Below the pieces are notes generated by a model. The model was given only the letters and a program-made list of their open reading frames with translations, was not told the DNA's origin and searched no databases. This document shows positions 1-7,535 of a stretch of 23,478 nucleotides of DNA, piece after piece. The translations under genes were made by a program, and so were the position numbers. Numbering within the stretch: the first letter of the stretch is position 1; every line of letters begins with the position of its first letter. The stretch spans positions 1 through 23,478 of the forward strand of contig JAJJLU010003942.1 in the NCBI GenBank assembly GCA_023807065.1, written 5' to 3'. This stretch comes from Isotricha intestinalis. Lineage: Eukaryota; Ciliophora; Litostomatea; Vestibuliferida; Isotrichidae.

Positions 1-477
1 TAATATGTATTCATAAGAAATTAATAAATAAAATATATTATAATAATATAAAAAATGGAAGATAAAGAAAGCTACAGTAATAAAGAAGATTTGAAAAAAG
101 ATTTCAAATATGAAAATTTTGAATTAAATATATTCAATAATGAATACATTTTAAATTTTTTATTTGTTATTTAATTTATTTATATAAATTATGTAAATGT
201 TTTTTAAATATTTTAATTTTTTTTTATATATGTTGATTTTTTTTAATATCTGATAATATTCTTTTAAGGGCCCTTATATCATTATTTTAAATTAGATATT
301 TGAATATTATTATTGTGTAAATTGATTTATCTTGAGCTTTTTGGATAACTAGAGAAGTATTATTTTATATAGATTACAATTAAATTATCTTGTTTAATAA
401 TATATATAATTTTTAATAGTAAATTATAATTATTAATTAATTAAAAATTTCAAATTAAAAAAAATATTCATTAAAAA
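1..477. other. Left-end AT-rich region with one doubtful short ORF
   Basis: Mostly A/T homopolymer runs with no recognisable gene. Positions 55-174 (+) hold a 39-codon ORF starting MEDKESYSNKEDLKKDF; its first 30 or so codons have the GAA/GAT/AAA composition of real exons here, then it runs into T-rich sequence and stops. It could be a first exon, a remnant, or chance. A perfect 12-bp palindrome, TAAGGGCCCTTA, lies at 265-276 and is conspicuous because G/C runs are so rare in this DNA. Around 290-385 the plus strand reads as short coding-like peptides broken by stops, which may be chance. The last 60 bases are the A-rich leader of the gene at 478. Confidence 0.4.
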
Positions 478-3400
478 ATGCAATCAAGATTACAAATGGC
501 AAAATTAAGACAACAGAAATTATTAGGTTCATTATCAAATGAATGTAAATTTAGAAGATGGTCATTAAATAAAGAATATAGTTTAGGTTTTCATGATGAA
601 GAAAGAAGTACAGAAAAAATATTATTAGATTCTCAATTATTTAAAAATATAAATTCAACAGAATTATTGGAAATAATATTAGTATCAAATAAAAGTTACA
701 GATTAATATTTCAAATAAATAAAAAAAAAAATTTAACTAAAACAATAACAAATATATCATTATCAAAAGTATATTTAGATTTATTAAAAAATGGTTTTGA
801 ATCACGTCCTCTTGTTAATGTTAGAGAAGCAAAAGAAGAAGATTATAAATTAAATCAAGTTGAAATATTAATTACAAAAAAAGGAATTTCAAAAAGTGAA
901 ATATTAGTTCTTACTCAAGATTTATTAGATAAAATAATATATCAAGGACAAATAATAAGTTTAAATTGTTATAAACCTTATGAAAATTTAATTATAGGAA
1001 AATTTAATCAATTAAATGAACAAAATAATTGTCTTTGTGGAATAATGAATGATCAAACTGAATTAAAACTTTATTCAAATTCTTCTGATTTATATTTTGT
1101 TATTGAAATTTCTCAAAATTCTTATTATTTCTCTTCTTTAGGTTCTTGTTTAAGATATGAATATGTTTTAAATTATTTTCAATGTTTATTCAATGAATTT
1201 CAAAAAAATAAATCTTCTCATACGATTCATATTTTATTTTCTTCTAGAATTTATTTTCAATCTTTAAAAAATTTTAATGATGAATTTATTCATAAAAGTA
1301 TTTTATTTGATAATGAAATGTATTTTGATATTTTTTCTTTAATTGAAATATTTAATTCTTCTGTTATTAATGTTCAAAAAATAATTAAAAAAATAAAAAA
1401 AGCTTTTAATACTTTTCATAATATATTTAAATGTAATAATGTTAAAGAATTTTTAAAGAATTTAAATGAAAATGATATTTTTGATAAAACATATCCAAAT
1501 ATATTTTCAAATGAAAATAAGATTTTAAATTCTAATATTTATTCAAGAGATTTTTTTAATGATATGTCAGATTTTAGATTATCAAATTCTTTAACTTCAA
1601 ATTTATTTGAAGCAACTTGGGTTCCTTTAAATGAAATAGTAAGTGAAATGAATAGTTTAAAAAAATCAGGTTCTTTAATAAATATAATTTTATCAGGTGA
1701 ATATTTCCCTTATTATAATAGTAAATTACAAGAAAAAGTTAGGCAAGGAGTTTATAGTGAATTTATAAATTTAATTTATACTTGTTTTACTACTAAAAAT
1801 AAATTTGAACTTTATATGTATAAAAATACAAATTTAAAAGGAATGAAAATTCCAAATTCTGTAGAAGAACATGAAGAATTTAGATATTTTGATAATTTTT
1901 CTAATAATCCTCCTGAGTGGTGTAAAATATATCTTATTTCTCCACAAATGTTAAATAAAAAAATATATGAATCTTTTAATGAATATTATAAATGTGATGG
2001 TATTAATTTTTTTAAAGATCATCCTCCTAAAATTGATCCTTTATTAGAAATATTTTCAGAAAAAGTTGAAGAAGATTTATTTAATATATTAATTCCAGAA
2101 AAAAAAAATATTAATGAAAATTATAATAATAACAATAATAATTATAAAAATTATAAGAAATTAAAACTTGAAGATCTTAAAAAAGAAATGGATAAATATT
2201 ATAGAAAAAAAGATGATAAATTTGAATTAAATTTAAAAGAAAAAACAGAAAAATATAACAGAATGATTTCAGAACAAATGGCAAATGTAATTTTAGAATC
2301 AAGAAAAATAAATGGAAATATATTTATAAAAGATAATTTTGAAGAATTAATAAAAGAAATAATATATGTAAAAATACCAAATTTTAAAGATTCAATTGAA
2401 AATTTAAATTATCAAGGAGTAAATTTATCTTCATATAGAAGTGAATATAAAAAAAAGAAAGATATTATTTTTTCAAGAATAGATAAAAATTATCAAATAT
2501 TAACAGATTTAAATCTTAATAGTATAAGATTAAATGATTGGATGAAACAAAATAACACAAAAATAAGTTTATGTAATAGAAAATACATTCATGATATTAA
2601 AGTTTCAGACAATGGAATTGAAATTCATTCAAAATCACTATTTAGATTTAATGAATTTTTTTATTCTAATTTTTTAATATATGATGATGCAACTAAAACT
2701 CTTATTTCAAAAGCTAATAGAAGAAAAGATAATATGAAATGGGAAGAAAATGATGATAAACTTAATCAAATTAATCCATATTTAAGTAATGATTATCAAT
2801 TAGAAAATACTATTAGTTTTTTAATTTTTGAAAATAAAAAAAATAATAATTTAAAATTGTCTAATTCTTTTATTTCTGATGATAAAATGTTAAATCAAAA
2901 ATTACCTATTGAAAGATATAATACTATTGATAATAATTATATTAATAATAATTTAATTAATAAAGAAATTCCTTCTTTTGAAGAAAAAATTAAAAATTTT
3001 TATAATGAAATTAATATTTTAATTAGTAAATCTTCAATTAAAGTAAATAAGGAAAATATAGATAATTATCCTTTAATTTATATTAATAATAATAATTTCA
3101 AAAATCCTTATTCTCAATTTGGAAAAACTTATAATTTTACAAATCAAAAAAATGAATGTTTAACTTTATTTTATTCAATTGAATTTAATGAAGAAAAAGG
3201 ATTATTATTTTCACTTCAATATAAAAGATGTTCTTCTTCTTTTTTATTATTTTTATTAGAAGAAATAAATAGTTTAATTTATAAATTTGATCTTCAAATT
3301 AAAGAAATTCCATTAATATATTATTTAGATTTTAATTTATGTAGAAAAGAAGTTTGGAAAATAGAAATAAAATATAAAATAGAAACTTTAATTAAAACTT

Positions 3401-3777
3401 TAGAAATATCTTTAACTCAAAATGATTATTGGATAAAAAGAGAATATGAATGTAATAAAAATAAATCAACATTATTTTATGATACAATTAATGATATTTT
3501 TATCATTTTTATGAATCATCAAATTATTTTATTTAATAATTCTAATATTAATTATGATAATTATGATTTTCAAATATTTAAATTGTATATTATTCAAATT
3601 CAACAAATTATTGAATTATTTAAATTTTTAGAAGATAAATTTGATTGTGATCAAAAATTAAATGATGAAAAGGATTTATTACGTTTAAGAGGATTTGAAA
3701 ACAGAAAATTATCTACTGATTCTATAATGAATATTAAACAAGAAAATAAATCAAGAAAATTTTCAAATTATTATTAA
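478..3777 (+). CDS. Iml1/DEPDC5-like GATOR1 subunit (divergent)
   Basis: The 1,099-residue product resembles the N-terminal half of Iml1/DEPDC5, the GATOR1 subunit that restrains TORC1 through the Rag GTPases at the lysosome or vacuole. In the known family, a segment reading roughly CGYIS..T.V.FRS.SA..YIFIQMS is followed by CSHEVTVVLFSRTFYD; here residues about 187-261 read CGIMNDQTELKLYSNSS, then a hydrophobic strand with VIEIS, then SSHTIHILFSSRIYF. An upstream block about residues 95-180 (VYLDLL, QDLLDKIIYQGQIISL) and a C-terminal block about 915-955 (SSSFLLFLLEEINSLIYKF) also fit the family layout. No DEP domain is evident, and the protein is shorter than animal or fungal members (about 1,500-1,600 residues). 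Asn-rich insertions occur near residues 550-560 and 815-870. An in-frame TAA just upstream (472-474) supports the start. Assignment rests on motif order recognised by eye. Confidence 0.6.
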   Translation: MQSRLQMAKLRQQKLLGSLSNECKFRRWSLNKEYSLGFHDEERSTEKILLDSQLFKNINSTELLEIILVSNKSYRLIFQINKKKNLTKTITNISLSKVYLDLLKNGFESRPLVNVREAKEEDYKLNQVEILITKKGISKSEILVLTQDLLDKIIYQGQIISLNCYKPYENLIIGKFNQLNEQNNCLCGIMNDQTELKLYSNSSDLYFVIEISQNSYYFSSLGSCLRYEYVLNYFQCLFNEFQKNKSSHTIHILFSSRIYFQSLKNFNDEFIHKSILFDNEMYFDIFSLIEIFNSSVINVQKIIKKIKKAFNTFHNIFKCNNVKEFLKNLNENDIFDKTYPNIFSNENKILNSNIYSRDFFNDMSDFRLSNSLTSNLFEATWVPLNEIVSEMNSLKKSGSLINIILSGEYFPYYNSKLQEKVRQGVYSEFINLIYTCFTTKNKFELYMYKNTNLKGMKIPNSVEEHEEFRYFDNFSNNPPEWCKIYLISPQMLNKKIYESFNEYYKCDGINFFKDHPPKIDPLLEIFSEKVEEDLFNILIPEKKNINENYNNNNNNYKNYKKLKLEDLKKEMDKYYRKKDDKFELNLKEKTEKYNRMISEQMANVILESRKINGNIFIKDNFEELIKEIIYVKIPNFKDSIENLNYQGVNLSSYRSEYKKKKDIIFSRIDKNYQILTDLNLNSIRLNDWMKQNNTKISLCNRKYIHDIKVSDNGIEIHSKSLFRFNEFFYSNFLIYDDATKTLISKANRRKDNMKWEENDDKLNQINPYLSNDYQLENTISFLIFENKKNNNLKLSNSFISDDKMLNQKLPIERYNTIDNNYINNNLINKEIPSFEEKIKNFYNEINILISKSSIKVNKENIDNYPLIYINNNNFKNPYSQFGKTYNFTNQKNECLTLFYSIEFNEEKGLLFSLQYKRCSSSFLLFLLEEINSLIYKFDLQIKEIPLIYYLDFNLCRKEVWKIEIKYKIETLIKTLEISLTQNDYWIKREYECNKNKSTLFYDTINDIFIIFMNHQIILFNNSNINYDNYDFQIFKLYIIQIQQIIELFKFLEDKFDCDQKLNDEKDLLRLRGFENRKLSTDSIMNIKQENKSRKFSNYY

Positions 3778-4443
3778 ATATAATTTTTTATTTTGAAATA
3801 TTTTTTTTGGAATAATTGTTTTTAGTTTTAAACATACGACATAAATATGATTTTTACTTTTCTTTCTTTTCCTAAAATTTTAAGTTAAAGGTAATAAACT
3901 TATATTAATTCTTCTATTGATAGGTTACTAATGATTTTTTTCACTTAAAATCATAGAACTTTGAGAAGAAGGATGAGTAATTTTAGAATAAAAATTATTT
4001 ATAAATTTTTTACATAATTGTATTTTTAATTTTTTATTTAAATTATTATTATATATAAAAGAATTAATATATTGATTATAATACATATATCTATATTAAT
4101 AAATAGATATTATGTATGATCATTTTTAGGTTTTTTATCAAGAATAATTTTATTATTTTTAAAATATTATTTATATATAAATATTATTATAACTTTTTTT
4201 AGATAATTTCAGGCACAAGCAACAAAAATAGAAAAATTTTCTTAATCTTTATTCTAAAAAAAGAATATAAAATTTAATTATAGAGTATTAAAAGAATACC
4301 AATTAAAGCATCTTTATTTATATTAGAAGGTGTGTTAAATGAAATACTCTAATATGGTAACTTATGAAACTTTTTTAAGAAGATAAAAAATATACATTTA
4401 ATAAAAAAATACCCACAAAAAAAAATAAAAAAAATCAACAGAA
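3778..4443. other. Long intergenic region upstream of the surface-protein gene
   Basis: A 666-bp gap, long for this window. No RNA gene is recognised. On the minus strand, 3928-4086 is open for 52 codons (starting MYYNQYINSF, ending MILSEKNH), and 4288-4348 reads SISFNTPSNINKDALIG followed by ILLILYN after an AG. These could be exons of a small minus-strand gene or a decaying one, but ORFs of this size arise by chance in such AT-rich DNA. A 9-bp inverted repeat (TAGAGTATT at 4281-4289, AATACTCTA at 4343-4351) and an 8-bp hairpin at 3931-3954 are present. The stretch just before 4444 is A-rich and is probably the leader of the surface-protein gene. Confidence 0.35.
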
Positions 4444-4908
4444 ATGAGATTTCAAATATTATCTCTTTTAATAATTTTAACATTCATAAATTGTACAGAT
4501 AATACTTTTACATTCGTAAGTAAAACTGAAGGTAGTTGTGCTGATAATGTTTATACTTTCACAGTCACAGGAACAGTAGGAACTGCAACAACAGCAGTCA
4601 CAACATGGACTCCAACATTTTCTGCTCCTACTAATCCTACAGCCACTTGTTCTATGCCTGTTGTTGCTGCAGATGGAGGAAGTGGCACTATAACATGTAA
4701 AATAACAAGTGCTTTAAGTAATTCAGCTATTACTTTAACTGGTTTAGCTGCAACAGGATTTACTGCTGTTACAATTGCTTCAGGTGATCAAGCTATTGCC
4801 ACTGGTAAAACTTGTGCTGGTACTGCTATTACTAATCCTTCTAATGATGGAAGTAAATTTATCTCTTTGAATTCAATTTTATTTTCATTTTTCTTACTCA
4901 TATTTTAA
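4444..4908 (+). CDS. Small Thr/Ala-rich secreted protein, probable GPI-anchored surface protein
   Basis: The 154-residue product starts with a signal peptide (MRFQILSLLIILTF) and ends in a hydrophobic tail (ILFSFFLLIF) after a small-residue segment NDGS at about 134-137, the layout of a GPI-anchoring signal. The mature part is rich in Thr, Ala, Val and Gly, with repeated beta-strand-like motifs (YTFTVTGT, AITLTG, FTAVTIASG) and four Cys at about 32, 69, 85 and 124 that could form two disulfides. This suggests a small beta-sandwich surface antigen or adhesin-like protein, but the family is not recognised. Base use differs sharply from neighbours: 4561-4620 has 27 G/C in 60, against 11 in 60 in a typical line (8521-8580), with GCA/GCT/ACA/ACT codons. 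It stands alone between gaps of 666 and 684 bp. High expression, selection for Ala/Thr/Gly content, or transfer could explain the composition. Confidence 0.75.
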   Translation: MRFQILSLLIILTFINCTDNTFTFVSKTEGSCADNVYTFTVTGTVGTATTAVTTWTPTFSAPTNPTATCSMPVVAADGGSGTITCKITSALSNSAITLTGLAATGFTAVTIASGDQAIATGKTCAGTAITNPSNDGSKFISLNSILFSFFLLIF

Positions 4909-5592
4909 AAATAAAATAAATCAATTTTAAATGAATATTTATCTATAACAGGAATACCTAAATATATTAGGATTTAAATATTTTACATATTCATATTTAT
5001 GAATAATTAAATTATTAAAATAATTAATTCTTTATATTTTATGTTAATAAATATTATCTTTTTTTATCTTTTTTATTTGATGAAAAATAAATCAATCTGA
5101 TAAAGTAATGATATTCTATTATTTTGATTTTTATTTTCTACATTTAACTCTTGAAATTTTCAACAATTATTCTTTTTTAATGATGTTATATTTTAAATTT
5201 CCAATAATAAAGAAATATATGATTTTTGAGGAGGATAATTTTATTAACTATTAAAAAAACAAAAAATGCATAATACAAAAAAACAAAATAATATTAATAT
5301 AATAATTTTTTTTACTCTCAAAAAAATAAAAAAATAATCTACTAAAAATTCAATAAAAAAAATAATTGAAAACAAATATTTTTAAATTCTTCTCTTAAAT
5401 TATAATATTTTAAATTTATGAATTTCTTCATTTAATTTATTTTAATTATTGTTTAAACTTATTTTTCTTATTTTTCTTCTTTTTTTTCATTATCTTCTGA
5501 TATTAAATAAATGAAAAATAAAAATATTATACTTAATTTTTATAAATAAATTAAATAAAATATAAAATTATATTTTTTTAAATAAAAAAAAT
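4909..5592. other. Long intergenic region downstream of the surface-protein gene
   Basis: A 684-bp gap with no recognised gene or RNA. On the minus strand a few short coding-like stretches appear: 5342-5431 (29 codons, starting MKKFINLKYYNLREEF) and about 5078-5160, reading FQELNVENKNQNNRISLLY. They lie in different frames, are broken by stops, and match nothing known. They may be remnants or chance, since stop-free runs of about 30 codons on six frames are expected in DNA of this composition over such a length. The right end carries the 3' flank of the minus-strand GTPase gene. Confidence 0.35.
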
Positions 5593-6189
5593 TTAAGAAG
5601 CACATCCTTCACTTTCATTTTTTTCTTTTTTAACTAATTCTTTACTTTCATGTTTATAAATTTTTTTAATCATATTAAGAATTAAATATTCAAAAGCTTT
5701 GATAATTCCTTTACCTTCTAAAGCAGAAGTTTCAAACAATTTAATATTTAATTCTTCAGAATGTTTATTTAATTCTTCTTCAGTAATATTTTTATTATTC
5801 AAATCAATTTTATTAACTAAAATTAAACTTTCTTTTAAATTCATATCAATTTTTTCAGAAAGAGTTTCAAACCAAGTTTTAATATGATTTAAAGAATCTT
5901 TATTATCAATAGAACAAACAAAAATAATTCCATCAGCTCTATCATATATTTGTTTATTCATTTTAAAATAAGTATCAGTAAATTGAGTATCCCACAATTT
6001 TAATTTAAATTCTTTATTATCCAATTTTAATCTTTTTTTATATATTTCTACAGGACGATGCTTTCTTTTCATTATACAAAATTTATTATTACAATATCTA
6101 TCTAATATACTTGATTTACCTACTTGATCATCTCCTATTAAAACTATATTAAAATAATCTTGAATATAATTTAAATTTTCATTTTCCAT
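5593..6189 (-). CDS. Rab/Ras-like small GTPase with degenerate switch regions
   Basis: The 198-residue product has the length and fold pattern of a Rab-type GTPase. The P-loop GDDQVGKS is at 19-26, the guanine-specificity motif NKID at 126-129, and the TSAL motif at 154-157. The nucleotide-sensing parts are altered. Aligned without gaps to Rab, the switch I Thr is His44 (in KRKHRPVEIY). The switch II motif WDTAGQ reads WDTQFT at 66-71, so the invariant Gly is Phe70 and the catalytic Gln is Thr71. The C-terminus EGCAS places one Cys three residues from the end, not a standard CAAX or double-Cys prenylation signal. It may bind nucleotide but probably cannot switch or hydrolyse GTP normally. It lies 101 bp downstream of another minus-strand gene. 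Fold assignment is firm; the subfamily is not assigned. Confidence 0.85.
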   Translation of the reverse strand: MENENLNYIQDYFNIVLIGDDQVGKSSILDRYCNNKFCIMKRKHRPVEIYKKRLKLDNKEFKLKLWDTQFTDTYFKMNKQIYDRADGIIFVCSIDNKDSLNHIKTWFETLSEKIDMNLKESLILVNKIDLNNKNITEEELNKHSEELNIKLFETSALEGKGIIKAFEYLILNMIKKIYKHESKELVKKEKNESEGCAS

Positions 6190-6290
6190 TTAATTTTTTT
6201 TTATTTAAAAAATAAAAAAATTACCAGATTTAATTATATACTCATTTTTAATTTTTTTTTATATATATAGTTAAATCTATTCTTTTAATT

Positions 6291-7190
6291 TCATTTTTTC
6301 ACAGGTCCTGCACTATTAATAAAACCTTTTTGATCTAACCATTTTTTTTTTCCTTCCAAAAAATCAATTTTTTGAATATCATTAAAAGTATAATAATTTC
6401 CTAATTTTTTCTTATAATCTTCAGGAGAAGGATTTTTAAATTTTTTATTATTTTTATTATTATTTTTATTAGAATCTAATAAAGGAGGACCTTTACTTTG
6501 TTTAGGAATATCAATTTTAAATTCAATATTTTCATATAAAGGATAATTTTTTTTTAAAACATTTAAATATTTATTAAAATCAAAAGCTAAATCATTTCTA
6601 GAAAAACAAACATTATATGAAGTTAAACTTGTTGGTTCAGAAATGCAATTTTTTTCTAAACATAAATCTGAAAAAAAAGCATCTATTTTTTTACTAAAAT
6701 CAAAAGTATCTTTTATATTATTTACTTTAACAATAAAAGAATATGATATTATTCCTTCTTCTGAATTTGGCTTTATAATTTTTTTTACTTCAAAAAATTT
6801 GATTTTATTATCTTTTATTAAATCATATATTTTTGTCTTTGAAGATGTTATTTCTTTTTCAATATAAAATATTTGTAATTCTGAATCAGGAATTTTTAAT
6901 TCTTCACTAATTAATTTTTTCATTTCTCCAAAAGTTAAATTTATTTTTTGGTTTTTTATTGAATATTGTTCTCTTCTAAATATGAAATCTATATTATATT
7001 TTATTTCTTTTTTTTTTTGCTTTTTTATATTTTGGTCTTTTTTTGCTTGTTTTGATTCTTCTTCTTTTGTTTCTTCTTTTTTTACTTTTTCTTTTTGTGA
7101 TTTTGACTTGCTTTCTTTTTCATCTTTTGATTTTTCTCTTGATATCAATTGTTCTTGAGCTTTTTTTGGGTCTTCAGTTTTTTTTTTCAT
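6291..7190 (-). CDS. Lys/Glu-rich (KEKE) hypothetical protein with two small folded regions
   Basis: The 299-residue protein is not recognised. Residues 1-66 are a highly charged KEKE-type tail. Residues about 67-140 read as alternating strands and helices (NIDFIFRREQYSI, FGEMKKLISEELKI, SELQIFYIEKEI) that could be a ubiquitin-like beta-grasp, a guess only. Residues about 145-230 form a second alpha/beta unit (YSFIVKVNNI, FDFSKKIDAFFSDLC, YENIEFKIDI). The C-terminus has a Pro/Asn linker and ends with KKKWLDQKGFINSAGPVKK; similar basic Trp/Gly tails occur in uncharacterised ciliate proteins as far as I recall. It ends with TGA, one of only two likely TGA stops in the window. It is divergent from the coiled-coil gene at 7536 across a 345-bp gap and tandem with the GTPase gene, but no functional link can be shown. 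Confidence 0.75.
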   Translation of the reverse strand: MKKKTEDPKKAQEQLISREKSKDEKESKSKSQKEKVKKEETKEEESKQAKKDQNIKKQKKKEIKYNIDFIFRREQYSIKNQKINLTFGEMKKLISEELKIPDSELQIFYIEKEITSSKTKIYDLIKDNKIKFFEVKKIIKPNSEEGIISYSFIVKVNNIKDTFDFSKKIDAFFSDLCLEKNCISEPTSLTSYNVCFSRNDLAFDFNKYLNVLKKNYPLYENIEFKIDIPKQSKGPPLLDSNKNNNKNNKKFKNPSPEDYKKKLGNYYTFNDIQKIDFLEGKKKWLDQKGFINSAGPVKK

Positions 7191-7535
7191 TATATAATTG
7201 TTTTATTTTAATTATATAAAATTAATTTTTTAAGATATATGTAAATTTGATATTAGGAAATTTAATTATTTGTGTTAAGAAAATTTGAAGACAAGTAAAT
7301 ATCTAAATTTAATTTAATTAAATTAAAAAATTTAGAATGTTTTTTCCAATCATTGTTTTCAATTGTTTTTTAAATAAAAACTAAAAATATAATAATATAT
7401 AAGGTTTTAATTATAACTTTAATTATATATTTATATACAATATAAATTATAAAAAGATATTTCAAAACAAATTTAAATAAAATCAGCATAAAAAAAAAAT
7501 GAAAAAAAATAAATTTTTAAAATAAAAAAAATAAA
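7191..7535. promoter_or_regulatory. Divergent intergenic region, presumed promoters of two genes
   Basis: This 345-bp A/T-rich stretch separates divergent genes at 7190 (-) and 7536 (+), so both promoters should lie here. A 20-bp perfect A/T palindrome occurs at 7308-7327 (TTTAATTTAATTAAATTAAA). The last 60 bases are an A-rich leader. No consensus element can be named, and such palindromes are frequent by chance at this composition. Confidence 0.4.

Noticed and set aside
7308..7327. 20-bp perfect A/T palindrome
   Set aside because: In DNA of nearly pure A/T, dyads of this size are expected several times in a window of this length, so no function is claimed.
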